From positions 1 through 43,751 of the forward strand of contig JAPCJP010000013.1 of assembly GCA_027886885.1 (NCBI GenBank): DNA of 43,751 nucleotides. The letters run 5' to 3'. The position numbers and the translations under genes were made by a program. The notes beneath the pieces are model-generated. The model ran no database searches. It was given only the letters and a program-made list of their open reading frames with translations, and had not been told where the DNA came from. Below, piece after piece: positions 15,397-24,563 of this stretch; the stretch's first letter is position 1; every line of letters starts with the position of its first letter. This DNA is from Nitrososphaerota archaeon (GTDB lineage Archaea; Thermoproteota; Nitrososphaeria; Nitrososphaerales; Gagatemarchaeaceae).

Positions 15397-16269
15397 TCAT
15401 TCGAGTATGAATTTGGCGAGCTCGGGTTTGCCCCTCGTGGAGACGTAGACCCCCGGGACACCAGCGCTGCGACAGGCCTCGACCACCCCCCTCGCCTCCT
15501 TCAGAAGCCTGCGCTCGCCTTCGGCAGCTATCTTGTCGAGCTCAGGCGGGAGCTTCCATCCGAACCTGGACCTGCAGGCTTCGACGTCTTCACGGTTCCT
15601 GAACGGGAAGACGTTCGGCATCACCTTCTTTGTGAGGCCGTGGGTCTTGAGGGTCTGGAGATGCTCCCCGAGCATGTGGGAGAGCTCAGCTGTGGGAGGC
15701 TGTGCGAGCAGGCCGTCGGCCCCGCTTTCGAGGCGCTTTCGAGCCATACGGAGACCCCGCTTGCTGTCCAGTGTAGCGATGTTCACCGGCGAGAGGAGCG
15801 TCGCGTTCGTGTCGGCCCTGTCGGAGAGGGTCCTCATCTCCGCCACCACGTCTGCCAGGGAGCGGTAGTCGTAGACGTTCTTCGAGTCGTCGGTCTCGGT
15901 GTACTTGTCGCCCCAGACGAGGGCGATGGACTCCAGCCCCAGTGAGAGCGCCGTGAGGAACATGCTCCTGACAGCCTTCCTGTTCATGTCCCTCGCGGGG
16001 ATGACCGGGATGACCTCTATGCCAAGTTCGTCTTTGAGGACCGCCGACGTGTAGATGCTCGCGAGCTCGAGGCGGGAGGTGTCCTTCATGTCCGCGACCA
16101 TGATCGCGTCCGCCAGCTTCTCTATCTTCTTCACCCTCGCGACCATGTCCCTCATCTTCGGCTTGATGCCTATGAGCGGCTCCCGGGCCGCGACCGCGCT
16201 GAAGTTCGGGGGGAAGACCTCGATGATGGTCGTGAAGATGCCCCTCTCAACCTTCTGGTTGAGCCTCAA
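15397..16269 (-). CDS. metF: Methylenetetrahydrofolate reductase
   Basis: 290-residue TIM barrel of the MTHFR family, reducing methylene-tetrahydrofolate (or a related pterin) to the methyl form. The N-terminal motif IIEVFPP with Glu17 matches the EFFPP motif of MetF. ALVWGDKYTETDD and the LLAQPP segment are also family-like. It starts with TTG 16269, one base after the MetE-like stop, so it is in one operon with three methionine-synthase-type genes. This fits making the methyl donor next to the enzyme that uses it. Which pterin is used is not decided by this sequence. Confidence 0.85.
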   Translation of the reverse strand: MRLNQKVERGIFTTIIEVFPPNFSAVAAREPLIGIKPKMRDMVARVKKIEKLADAIMVADMKDTSRLELASIYTSAVLKDELGIEVIPVIPARDMNRKAVRSMFLTALSLGLESIALVWGDKYTETDDSKNVYDYRSLADVVAEMRTLSDRADTNATLLSPVNIATLDSKRGLRMARKRLESGADGLLAQPPTAELSHMLGEHLQTLKTHGLTKKVMPNVFPFRNREDVEACRSRFGWKLPPELDKIAAEGERRLLKEARGVVEACRSAGVPGVYVSTRGKPELAKFILE

Positions 16270-16270
16270 C

Positions 16271-17518
16271 TCACTCTATCACTTTCTGCCGGTAGGTCTT
16301 CGAGAGGTCCTCGAGGGAGGCCTCTGCCCTTCCCAACTCCAGGGTGAGGTAGGCGAGGTGCCGCCTGCTTATCCCCAGCTCGTCCGCCTCGTCGTAGAGC
16401 GATTGGAATATCCTCTCGGCGGAGCGCGAGCGGAAGCGCTTCTTGGGGACGTGCTCATAGGAGTAGTAGGCGACGAGTATCTCCTTGGTCTCCCGCTTGA
16501 CCGAGACCAGGAAGTAGCCCCGCTTATCGTAGTCCTTGGGCTTGAGCCTGGAGGGCGATGCTTCCTCCGGCGGGCCGAAGTACGCGTCGTCCCTGGCTAG
16601 GACGAGGTTGACGTTCTTCTCGTAGGCGACCTCGCGGTTCAGGTTCCTCTGTCCGCAGTGAGGGTGGATGAACTGGATGCGGTCCTCCCCCAGGCGTGCC
16701 TTTGCGAACTCGATTATCTTCGAGGTCTCCTCGACCGTCTCGACCCGGGGGTTCTGGCTGTCCATGCAGCCGAGTCCGATGAGCTGGTCGTAGCCGTTCC
16801 TGCTGGCTTCGTCGAAGAGGCGGGGGTAGTGGTAGAAATCCAGTGATATGGTGTGGACCTTGGTCTTCGTCAGGAGGGAGAAGACCCGTGTCGCGTCCCC
16901 GCAAGCATGCAGGACGATGGGGAGCTTGGCGACGCTGGCGATGTCCTCGTAGAGCTTGACGATGTAGTCCGGGGTCGAGGACTCGGCGGCCAGGGTGGGC
17001 GAGTCGAGTTGGATCCAGGAGACGGCTCCGCTCTTCTGTAGGTCCTCGATCTCGGGTATCACGATCTTTGCGTTGATGTCCTCGGCGAGCTCTCGCGTGT
17101 CCCCGTAGGCACCCCCGCTTATCTTGAGGAAGCGGGCGAGAGTGTAGGCGTCGGTTATCGGCTCCTTGAGCTCATAGTGGGACGGGAGGACCCCCCGGGC
17201 GTAGGTGACGTCGGGTAGGCGGATGGGAGAGATTCTGGAGACCTTGTGCTCGGCGTAGGCCTCGGCCCCCGACCAGCGTATGCCCTTGACGGACTTGGGG
17301 TCAAGGAAGAGCGAATAGAGGTCACCCCTGGTCTGCCCGGTGGAGGGGACCTCGATGCCTGCGGAGGTGAAGTCCTCCAGAGCCTCCTCGATTGTCCACA
17401 GATAGGGGTCGATTACGTCGTTCTCCAGCCCGTGGCTCGATATGGTGAGGTAGTAGTCGACGTCCTCGGCTTTTGGAAACGCTGGATAGCTCCCGATGGT
17501 CGTCGTCTTCGGTATCAA
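16271..17518 (-). CDS. Cobalamin-independent methionine synthase, catalytic-domain protein A
   Basis: 415-residue protein of the MetE C-terminal (UROD/MetE-like barrel) family. It begins with TTIGSYP, has EVPSTGQTRGD, and keeps the zinc-site pieces LHACGD (His-x-Cys) and HPHCGQR (Cys). It should transfer a methyl group to homocysteine or a related thiol. Its start overlaps the end of the next MetE-type gene upstream by four bases. Two such catalytic-type paralogues side by side are unusual; one may act with the N-domain protein and the other on a different methyl donor. Confidence 0.85.
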   Translation of the reverse strand: MIPKTTTIGSYPAFPKAEDVDYYLTISSHGLENDVIDPYLWTIEEALEDFTSAGIEVPSTGQTRGDLYSLFLDPKSVKGIRWSGAEAYAEHKVSRISPIRLPDVTYARGVLPSHYELKEPITDAYTLARFLKISGGAYGDTRELAEDINAKIVIPEIEDLQKSGAVSWIQLDSPTLAAESSTPDYIVKLYEDIASVAKLPIVLHACGDATRVFSLLTKTKVHTISLDFYHYPRLFDEASRNGYDQLIGLGCMDSQNPRVETVEETSKIIEFAKARLGEDRIQFIHPHCGQRNLNREVAYEKNVNLVLARDDAYFGPPEEASPSRLKPKDYDKRGYFLVSVKRETKEILVAYYSYEHVPKKRFRSRSAERIFQSLYDEADELGISRRHLAYLTLELGRAEASLEDLSKTYRQKVIE

Positions 17519-18717
17519 TTTCCGCCCAGCCCACCCCTCGCCTTCTCGGCACCTGCCACGACGAGGTCCAGCATCTTCTGGGCCACCTCGGGGCTGCGGG
17601 TCCGAAGGCCGCAGTCTGGGTTGATGTAGAGCGAGGCCGGGTCGAGGTCAGTCACCTTCGCCGAATAGAGCACTCTGTCCCTGACCACAGAGACCGTGGG
17701 CAGGACGTCAGTGTGGATGTGTATCACGCCGACGCCGAGGCCCTTGTTGTAGCCGTACTCCTTGAATAGCTTGAGGTCGGCGAACCCGATGCGGCTCTCG
17801 GGGTCTACGCCTCGCTTGAAGGTGTCCCGGTTGCCGTATTCGAAGGAGTACCTCTCGCACTTTTTCATGTCCAGCAGGTGGGGGAAGAGTATGGCGTAGC
17901 CGAGTTTCGGCGGGAAGCAGCTGTGGACGCTGAAGGTCGCACTGAGCCCCTTTGTCGTCTCGTTGAAGGACTCGGCGACGAGCTTGATGTCGTCGACGGA
18001 CTGGAACTGGGTGGCCGCGGGGATGTCGATCTGGACCTCCTCCACTCCCTCCCTCTCGATCAGCTCCCGGATGACCTTCCGGATTATCTTCGCGAGGTCG
18101 AGCGTGAACTCACGCCGCGCGTTGAAGGACCTCTTGAGCGGAGACGCCTTCTCCTTGGCCCACTTGGCTGTGTAATAGTGGTTGTCCGACCAGGACATTA
18201 TGGTGATCGCGTCCGTGACCGGGACCTTGATCTTCCGCTTGGCGTGCTTCTTGGTGAAGGAGAGCTCGTCGATGTGATAGTTCTCCTTGTAGGTGGGCGC
18301 GTCGCGGATAGATGCCATCTTCCAGTACTTGTTGTCGAAGCTGCGGACCTTCCCGATGAACTCGAACCCCTTCATGCTCGAGACCGGTGTCTCGTACATC
18401 TCGGTCCTCGCCTGCTCGCCGCTCCAGACGAGGTCCAGCCCCTCGTTCTTCGCTAGCTTGGCCCCGGCCGTCTCCCCCATCCTGATGGCGTAGAGCAGTG
18501 CGAAGTCGACGATGGCTTTCTTCTCCTTCTCGGAAAAATCGGCGCGCTTGGAGAGAATCTTGTAGAGGTCCGTCCTCCCGGGGACTTCGAGTCTCTCGCC
18601 CCACTCCTTGGCGATGGCGATGTCCTCGTCGTAGAGCGTCGTCCCTCTGAGGGGCTTGGTCCTCCATGAGAACTTGGGGAGGGAGCCTATCTCCTGGGTC
18701 GGGAAGGCCTTGGCCAT
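17515..18717 (-). CDS. Cobalamin-independent methionine synthase, catalytic-domain protein B
   Basis: 400 residues, also MetE-type: an EIGSLPK start, GEQARTEMY, QIDIPAATQ, and the zinc motifs FSVHSCF (His-x-Cys) and NPDCGLRTR, the latter the canonical MetE C-terminal signature. Of the two catalytic paralogues this has the more classic NPDCGL motif. Its stop overlaps the start of protein A, and its ATG lies two bases after the stop of the N-domain gene, so all are one transcript with metF. Methyl donor presumed to be a folate-type carrier. Confidence 0.87.
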   Translation of the reverse strand: MAKAFPTQEIGSLPKFSWRTKPLRGTTLYDEDIAIAKEWGERLEVPGRTDLYKILSKRADFSEKEKKAIVDFALLYAIRMGETAGAKLAKNEGLDLVWSGEQARTEMYETPVSSMKGFEFIGKVRSFDNKYWKMASIRDAPTYKENYHIDELSFTKKHAKRKIKVPVTDAITIMSWSDNHYYTAKWAKEKASPLKRSFNARREFTLDLAKIIRKVIRELIEREGVEEVQIDIPAATQFQSVDDIKLVAESFNETTKGLSATFSVHSCFPPKLGYAILFPHLLDMKKCERYSFEYGNRDTFKRGVDPESRIGFADLKLFKEYGYNKGLGVGVIHIHTDVLPTVSVVRDRVLYSAKVTDLDPASLYINPDCGLRTRSPEVAQKMLDLVVAGAEKARGGLGGN

Positions 18718-18719
18718 GG

Positions 18720-19703
18720 TCAGGACCCTCCCTCGGTCAGTTCCTGCTTGAGGGCTCCGAGCCTCCTGAGCTTCTCGTCCGCTGAGACCCGGGGGATATA
18801 GCGCAAGTCGGCGGACGGAGCGAGCGTGACACGGCGTGAGCCCGTTCGGTCTATGATGGTCTGGACGTGGTCCCGAAGCTCCTCCACGCCCTCGAGGTAC
18901 GTCGTGCGCGCGTCCGAGACCCCGGCGATGATTCCCTTCGTAGTAGGGGTGAGGGAGTCGGCGTCGGTCTGGGTGAAGTCGAAACCGATATCGTCCGTTG
19001 GGATCAAATCAAAAATCTGCGGAATGTAGGCGGAGGCGTCCCCGAAGTAGGTGTGGAAGCCGGTCCTGATAGAGGTCCCCTTCTTGGCGACCTTGATGGC
19101 CTCGCCCAGCCTCTCCAGACCCTCCTCGCTCAGAGGCTTCTTCCGGAAGCGAGCGACCAGGGCGGGGGACGAGAACTGCACGTAGGAGACGCCCTTCTTC
19201 TCCAGGGTTCGCACCTCTGCGTTGAGAGCCTCGGCGTAGGCGAAGAGGAGCTTGTGCTCGCCCTCCCCGTAGTGCCTGTCCTCGGCGAGCTCGGCGAAGG
19301 TCAGCGGGTCAGGGACCGCGACCCGTAGTTTCCCCCCCTTGACGAAGCGATGCTCGAGCTTCTTCCATATTGCCTGGCCGTCGCTGGAGATCTCTCCCTC
19401 GACGATCGGCGTGTAGTAGAAAGTGTTGGTGTTGTACCAGCGGACCATGGCGCCCTTCTTCAGCCCTCCGAACCCGTTGGTGATGGGGCGGAGGAAGTCC
19501 TGCCAGGCGGTCGTCAGCTGTCCGTCGGAGATGTAGTCTGCGCCCGCCTTGCGCTGGAGGTCGACCAGCTCGTCGCAATCTTCCCTGAAGGCTGCGCTCA
19601 GGGAGGCTGAGTCGACCCGGCCCCTCTCCCAGTCCTGGGTAGCCTGTATAGTGGTCTCGGCGCGGGCGTGGCTGCCCGTAAGTGAAAGCTCAATCTCGGT
19701 CAA
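18720..19703 (-). CDS. Methionine synthase N-terminal-domain protein
   Basis: 327 residues resembling the first, non-zinc half of full-length MetE. It has the TYFGD segment where the catalytic half has His-x-Cys, and LAPSADLRYIP where catalytic proteins have PDCGLRTR, so the zinc ligands are absent. In MetE this half helps bind the folate. DWERGRVDSASL and DGQLTTAWQDF are also family-like. It starts with TTG 19703; a TATA-like TTATATCA lies at 19755-19764. It is the first gene of the methionine/MTHFR operon. Confidence 0.8.
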   Translation of the reverse strand: MTEIELSLTGSHARAETTIQATQDWERGRVDSASLSAAFREDCDELVDLQRKAGADYISDGQLTTAWQDFLRPITNGFGGLKKGAMVRWYNTNTFYYTPIVEGEISSDGQAIWKKLEHRFVKGGKLRVAVPDPLTFAELAEDRHYGEGEHKLLFAYAEALNAEVRTLEKKGVSYVQFSSPALVARFRKKPLSEEGLERLGEAIKVAKKGTSIRTGFHTYFGDASAYIPQIFDLIPTDDIGFDFTQTDADSLTPTTKGIIAGVSDARTTYLEGVEELRDHVQTIIDRTGSRRVTLAPSADLRYIPRVSADEKLRRLGALKQELTEGGS

Positions 19704-19834
19704 GAGTGGTTCATCAATCGCGGAGTGCGCGAATCGGAAAACCGAGATATTCTCATGATATAAGTTGTTCTGATGCAGATATTCGTATGTTCATGAGAGA
19801 CACAGTGGGGTCCAAGACGACGCCCGCCCATAGC
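19704..19834. other. Intergenic gap between methionine operon and dehydrogenase gene
   Basis: 131 bases with two A/T-rich blocks (TTATATCA 19755-19764 and GAATATCTC nearby on the minus strand) that probably contain the promoter of the methionine operon. No gene or repeat was seen. Confidence 0.5.
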
Positions 19835-20719
19835 TCACGAGACGTTTGAGAGCTGCTCCAGTATCTCGATGAGCCGCTGCGTCCCGTCCTCGGCCCGCCC
19901 CTCTGCCTCGAGGGAGTTGTAGAGTTGGTTGGCGATGCTCGTGTTCGGGAGCGCAACCTTGAGCTCGCTCGCGGCCGAGAGCACCAATTTCAGGTCCTTC
20001 TGCAGGAGCTTGACCTTGAAGCCCGGGGCGAAATCTCTGTCGACCGCCCTTGGTGCAAGGTTGACGAGGGTCCACGAGGAAGCGGCCCCGGCGCCGAGCG
20101 CGTCTATGACCTTCTTCTGGTCCAGCCCTGCCTTCTTGGCGAAGACCATGCACTCGGATACGGCGAGCATGCTGCACCCCACCAGGATCTGGTTGGCCAG
20201 CTTCGTGAGCTGCCCCGCTCCGTTGCTCCCCATGCGGGTTACCTTCTTGCCCATGGCCTGGAATATCGGCAGGCACTCATCGTAGGCCTCCTGGGGACCG
20301 CCTACCATGATCGTTAGGGTACCCTCCTTGGCCCCCTTCTCACCCCCGCTGACCGGCGCGTCGAGCATGGACACGCCGGCGGCAGAGAGCCGTTCGGCCA
20401 CCCTCTTGGTCACGGTAGGGGAAATGGTGCTCATGTCGATGACCGTCATCCCATTCCTGACGCCCTCGATGACGCCGTTCGGGCCGAGGACCGCCTGTTC
20501 GACATCTGGGGTGTCCGTAACGATGACTATGACGACATCGGACTCCTGCGCCACCTGTTTCGGGGAGGTCGCCAGCTTGGCCCCTAGAGCCACGAGCTGG
20601 TCCTGGGACGGCCTGTGGCTCCGGTTGTATACTGTGAGTTGATATCCCGCCTTGATGAGGTTCTCCGCCATGGGCCTGCCCATGATGCCGAGGCCGATGA
20701 ATCCGATTCTCTTCGTCAT
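19835..20719 (-). CDS. 3-hydroxyisobutyrate dehydrogenase-family reductase
   Basis: 294-residue beta-hydroxyacid dehydrogenase (3-hydroxyisobutyrate / tartronate semialdehyde / succinic-semialdehyde reductase group). It has IGFIGLGIMGRPMAENL for NAD(P), the substrate motif LDAPVSGGEKGAKEGTL, and the catalytic lysine in GQLTKLANQ. The ATG at 20719 lies 27 bases after a GGGATAAATGAC box, giving a leaderless start and rejecting a longer in-frame extension. The exact substrate is not resolvable. Confidence 0.87.
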   Translation of the reverse strand: MTKRIGFIGLGIMGRPMAENLIKAGYQLTVYNRSHRPSQDQLVALGAKLATSPKQVAQESDVVIVIVTDTPDVEQAVLGPNGVIEGVRNGMTVIDMSTISPTVTKRVAERLSAAGVSMLDAPVSGGEKGAKEGTLTIMVGGPQEAYDECLPIFQAMGKKVTRMGSNGAGQLTKLANQILVGCSMLAVSECMVFAKKAGLDQKKVIDALGAGAASSWTLVNLAPRAVDRDFAPGFKVKLLQKDLKLVLSAASELKVALPNTSIANQLYNSLEAEGRAEDGTQRLIEILEQLSNVS

Positions 20720-20740
20720 CCTGGCCCCGCGCGCGTCAGG

Positions 20741-20752
20741 GTCATTTATCCC
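20741..20752 (-). promoter_or_regulatory. TATA box of the hydroxyacid dehydrogenase gene
   Basis: GGGATAAATGAC on the minus strand, centred 27 bases before the ATG at 20719; this spacing predicts a leaderless message. Confidence 0.6.
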
Positions 20753-20793
20753 TTGATTCGCGGAACCCTCCAACTCAGGTCTGCAGTATTATC

Positions 20794-20801
20794 CTTTTTA
20801 A
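20794..20801 (+). promoter_or_regulatory. TATA box of the gamma-glutamyltransferase gene
   Basis: CTTTTTAA centred 29 bases before the ATG at 20827; no Shine-Dalgarno is present. Confidence 0.55.
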
Positions 20802-20826
20802 CCGAGAGAGGGTTCTAGGGCGGCCA

Positions 20827-22353
20827 ATGCCCGGGAAGGTCTTGATGGCGAGGTCAAAGGTAGTTGCAACGGAGCACCCGCTGGCCTCGCTGGCGGGGTT
20901 GCGGTCATTCGAGAAGAGAGGTAACGCCTTCGACGCGGCCGCCGCAGCGAGCCTCGCTCTGGCGGTGACGCAGCCCCACTTGGGAGGGCTGGGCGGCGAC
21001 TACTTCGGCCTCTTCTACAGCGCCAGGGACAGGAAGGTCTTCTGCCTGAATTCCAGCGGTTGGTCTCCTTCGTCACAGACGGCAGAGGGCATGAGAGCTG
21101 GAGGGCACAGGGCCTCGCCGACCTACGGTCCCGGGAGCGTCGTAATCCCCGGCTATGTGAAGGGGATATACGAGATGCACAGGAGGTTCGGAAGACTGGA
21201 GTTCTCCGAGGACGCTGAGGAAGCAATCGAGCTTGCTGAGGACGGTTTCCCGATAGGTAACAGCTTGCTGAGGTCGCTCTCGGTCGCGAGCGGGTCCCTC
21301 TCGGCCGCTGCAAAGAAAGCCTACTTCGGTACCGGGGGCAGGGCCCTTCGCGCGGGCGACATACTGAGACAGAAGACGTTGGCGGCCTCGCTGCGAGGAA
21401 TCGCGAGCGATGGCCCGGACGCGTTCTACGGAGGGACGCCCGCGGAGGGCGTCCGCGAGGAGATGGCGAAGGGAGGGATCGAAGTCGATGAGAAGGACCT
21501 CTCCTCCTACGAGCCGGAGTGGTGCGAGCCGCTCAAGATTGACTACAACGGCACACGCGTCTTCGAGGTGCCGCCCAACAGCATGGGGGCGACCACCCTG
21601 CTCATGCTCAGGCTCCTGGCCGAAGAGAAGGTGGGGGCCCGCCGCCTGAAGCCGAACTCCGCCGAGAGGATCAGGGTCACCGTAGCCGCGGCCAAGGTCG
21701 CCTACGAAGCTCGAGACGCACAACTGGGCGACCCGAGGTTCATCGATGGGGGTTTCGACCTGGAGCGCTTTCTGAGAGAAGGGAGCGCGGGTGTACGAGG
21801 ACAGAGGCGCTTGGAAAGCGGCGACACCACCTACTTTGCGGTGGCGGACGACGAAGGTAATCTCCTGTCCTGCATCCAGAGCCTTTTCCACGGCCTGGGG
21901 TCGAGGGTCTACGTGGAGAAGGGGGGGTTCTTCCTCAACAACAGAGGCTCGTCCTTCGCCCTCAGGGGCAAAGGGCCGAACTTGCTCGAGCCCAGGAAGA
22001 GACCGCTGCACACTCTCTCCTCCCTCATCCTAAGCAGGGACGGCGAGCCATTCGTGGCCACGGGGGCGAGCGGCGGGGACTGGAGACCGCAGCAGCACGC
22101 GCTCTTCACGACCAACATCGTGGATTACTCCATGGACATCGCGCAGGCCATCGACTACCCAAGGTTCATCTGGGACGGGGGGAACAGTCTAATCGTCGAG
22201 GAGGGCTACTCCGGTTTGGAAGGGCTGAAGATGCGAAAGACGCTGGTCAAGTACCCGGGCCCGACCGGCGTGGCACAAGGGGTCCAGAGGCTCGCCGAAT
22301 CAGTCGAGGGTGTCTGCGACCTTAGGGGAGAGGGCCTGCCGGCAGGTAGCTAA
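20827..22353 (+). CDS. Gamma-glutamyltransferase family protein
   Basis: 508-residue N-terminal-nucleophile hydrolase of the GGT family, which cleaves gamma-glutamyl bonds or related acyl substrates after self-cleavage. The cleavage site is SGDTTYFAVAD with Thr334 the predicted nucleophile; the usual TTH reads TTY. LGGLGGDYF, PGYVKG and the ATGASGGDWRPQQ oxyanion segment are present. There is no signal peptide, so it should stay in the cytoplasm, unlike typical exported GGT. It could act as an acylase or amidase rather than on glutathione. Confidence 0.88.
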   Translation: MPGKVLMARSKVVATEHPLASLAGLRSFEKRGNAFDAAAAASLALAVTQPHLGGLGGDYFGLFYSARDRKVFCLNSSGWSPSSQTAEGMRAGGHRASPTYGPGSVVIPGYVKGIYEMHRRFGRLEFSEDAEEAIELAEDGFPIGNSLLRSLSVASGSLSAAAKKAYFGTGGRALRAGDILRQKTLAASLRGIASDGPDAFYGGTPAEGVREEMAKGGIEVDEKDLSSYEPEWCEPLKIDYNGTRVFEVPPNSMGATTLLMLRLLAEEKVGARRLKPNSAERIRVTVAAAKVAYEARDAQLGDPRFIDGGFDLERFLREGSAGVRGQRRLESGDTTYFAVADDEGNLLSCIQSLFHGLGSRVYVEKGGFFLNNRGSSFALRGKGPNLLEPRKRPLHTLSSLILSRDGEPFVATGASGGDWRPQQHALFTTNIVDYSMDIAQAIDYPRFIWDGGNSLIVEEGYSGLEGLKMRKTLVKYPGPTGVAQGVQRLAESVEGVCDLRGEGLPAGS

Positions 22354-22398
22354 GAGCGGGCCTAACCTTTAAGATTCCCGCGGCCGACCTCGAGTGCA

Positions 22399-23538
22399 AT
22401 GCTTCTTGACAAGATCACAGAGTCCCCGTCCCTCGAGCTCATCAACCTGGTCCTAAAACTCAAGGCGGAGGGCAAGAAGGTCGTCTCGCTCGGCATAGGC
22501 GACCCGTCTTTCGACACACCAAGGGAGATAATCGAGGTAGCCTACAAGAGCATGCTCGCAGGAGACACCCACTACATTCACTCCTTTGGGACGCTCGACG
22601 TGCGCGAAGCGATCGTGCGGAAGGTGGCCCGGAAGAACGGAATCAGGGCAGGCATCGAGAATACGCTCTTCATGACGACCAAGATGGCCGTCTTCGCGTC
22701 CCTGTCTTCTGTTTCCAACGTCCCGTTCGAAGCGCTCATGCCAGACCCCGGATACTTCTATTCCGAACCCATCATACTCGCGGGCGGGAAGCCCGTACGG
22801 TACAAGCTCTCGCCTACGTTCGGAATAGACATAGACGAGGTGAAGAGGAAGGTGGGGCCCAAGACCAAGGCTCTCATCGTCAACACTCCTTCTAATCCCA
22901 CGGGAAGGATGATCGGGAGGCGCGAGCTCAAGGAGCTCTACGACTTTTGCAGTTCGAGGGGCATCTACGTCGTGAGCGACGAAGCCTATGAGGACCTCAT
23001 CTTCACGAAGAAGGAGCATTTTTCGGTCGGATCCCTGGAGAAGCGACCTGAGAGGGTGATCTCCCTGTTCACCCTCTCCAAGAGCTACTCGATGACCGGC
23101 TGGAGGGCCGGTTACATCGTCGGTCCTGAGGAGCGCATCGGCCTGATGAACAAGTTCGTAGAGAACGCGGTCACATGTTTCCCTCCCTTCATCGAGCACG
23201 CCTCTGCCTTCGCTCTTGAGAAGGGGGACAAGTACATCGAGGCCTTCCGGAAGGAGTACGCCAAGAGGAAGGACCTTCTCATGGACGAGACGTCGCGCAT
23301 CCCGCGGCTCCACGGCGGCGAGGTGGAGGGGGCGTTCTATTCGTTCCCCGCCTACAGCGGGAAGCTCAGGTCCCAGGAACTCTGCAGGAGGCTGCTCCAG
23401 GAGGAGAACGTGGCGCTCCTCCCCGGCGCCGTCTTCGGCCCCGGCGGCGAGAAGCACCTGAGGATATGCTTCGCCTCATCGGAGGAGACCATCGTCAAGG
23501 CGATGGCCGGGGTCAGGAAGTACTTCGCCGAGAACTAA
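22399..23538 (+). CDS. Class I/II PLP aminotransferase (AspC-like)
   Basis: 379-residue fold-type I aminotransferase. PLP-site residues are visible: NTPSNPTGR (about 162-170), SDEAYEDL (193-200), and the Schiff-base lysine K228 in TLSKSYSMTGWRAGY. The terminal part has RICFASSEE with the substrate-carboxylate arginine. The ATG lies 28 bases after CTTTAAGA (22367-22374), so it is probably leaderless. The amino-acid specificity (aspartate, aromatic or other) cannot be told from sequence. Confidence 0.9.
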   Translation: MLLDKITESPSLELINLVLKLKAEGKKVVSLGIGDPSFDTPREIIEVAYKSMLAGDTHYIHSFGTLDVREAIVRKVARKNGIRAGIENTLFMTTKMAVFASLSSVSNVPFEALMPDPGYFYSEPIILAGGKPVRYKLSPTFGIDIDEVKRKVGPKTKALIVNTPSNPTGRMIGRRELKELYDFCSSRGIYVVSDEAYEDLIFTKKEHFSVGSLEKRPERVISLFTLSKSYSMTGWRAGYIVGPEERIGLMNKFVENAVTCFPPFIEHASAFALEKGDKYIEAFRKEYAKRKDLLMDETSRIPRLHGGEVEGAFYSFPAYSGKLRSQELCRRLLQEENVALLPGAVFGPGGEKHLRICFASSEETIVKAMAGVRKYFAEN

Positions 23539-23543
23539 GACTT

Positions 23544-24509
23544 TTAGACCGAGAACGCTCTGACCGTCGAGGAGCCCGTGATGAAGGCCTTGCCCCCGTC
23601 CGGCGACCATGCAATGCAGGATACTCCGAAGTCTCCCAGGTCCACGACCTTCCGGACGACGCTCGACGGACCGGCCTCATACTTGTAGAGAGCGCAATCC
23701 CCCTCTCCGGAGCGCATGAGGCAGGTGCCGATCAGCGCATACTTCCCCGACGGATGCCAGGCCGCAGTCGTCGGGAAGACCGTCCCGCCCTCCCATGGGA
23801 CTTCGTTCAATCCACCCTGGTAGGTGAATGAAGTCGGGGTGTGCCACGTCTGGTCGAAGCCGACGAGAAAGCAGCTCGAGCCGTCGGCCTTCCAGCTGGC
23901 GCCGGTGAAGTCCGCTCTGCTCTCTTGGATGCCGCGCTCCTCGATGAAGTTGCTGCCTCCTCCCTCGAACTTGAAGAGGTTCGGCGACGGCGTCAGGCTC
24001 CCGACCGAATCGCGAAAACAGTTGCCGCACACGAGGGCATAGTCCTCGTGGGGATGCCACGCCACCGACCGGAGGTTCGTCTCTGCGCCGTGGACCTTCT
24101 CGAGCCCTCGCCCGCGGAGCGCGTAGGCGGCTCCCCCGTTCCCGACGACGAGCGCGACCTTGTCGTCCCTGCTCCAGCCGATCCTCCTGAGGTTCTCGCG
24201 TGAGTCGTTCCCCTCAAGCGGTTCCGACGAGCCAAGGGTCGCAGTGAGCAAGGTGCCACCGTTGCCGGAGACGAGGGCGGAGTCGCCGGCGTGAGAGAAC
24301 TCGACGCAACGCAGGTTCTGGGAGGTGTGGGTCGAGACCCTCTTGAACCGTCCCCCCTCATAGGAGACCAGCGCCCCCCTGTCCCCCGCGATGAGAGCTG
24401 ACCCGTCTCCATCCCCTGGTCGCCACGAGACCCATCTGGGACGGCCCGGAGCCTCGACGCTCTCCTTCCTCAGTGAGTCGCCATCGAAGGTGAACAGCCT
24501 ATATTTCAA
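23544..24509 (-). CDS. Seven-bladed beta-propeller protein (WD40-like)
   Basis: 321 residues built from seven similar blades, each ending in an aromatic turn: WRPGDG, FSHAGD, WSRDDK, WHPHED, WKADGS, WHPSGK and WSPDGG. This predicts a closed seven-bladed propeller with no signal peptide, hence cytoplasmic and probably a protein-binding scaffold. The TTG start at 24509 gives KYRLFTFDG as the velcro strand. It is encoded convergent to the aminotransferase gene with only five bases between the stops. No partner can be named. Confidence 0.7.
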   Translation of the reverse strand: MKYRLFTFDGDSLRKESVEAPGRPRWVSWRPGDGDGSALIAGDRGALVSYEGGRFKRVSTHTSQNLRCVEFSHAGDSALVSGNGGTLLTATLGSSEPLEGNDSRENLRRIGWSRDDKVALVVGNGGAAYALRGRGLEKVHGAETNLRSVAWHPHEDYALVCGNCFRDSVGSLTPSPNLFKFEGGGSNFIEERGIQESRADFTGASWKADGSSCFLVGFDQTWHTPTSFTYQGGLNEVPWEGGTVFPTTAAWHPSGKYALIGTCLMRSGEGDCALYKYEAGPSSVVRKVVDLGDFGVSCIAWSPDGGKAFITGSSTVRAFSV

Positions 24510-24563
24510 CGGGCCCGCTCACCAATTACAGGAATACGCAGGGAAGAAGAGGACTGCCCGGGG

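Noticed and set aside
22453-23457. Long minus-strand frame opposite the class I aminotransferase
   Set aside because: Composition shadow of a GC-rich gene; the plus-strand gene has full PLP motifs and a promoter.
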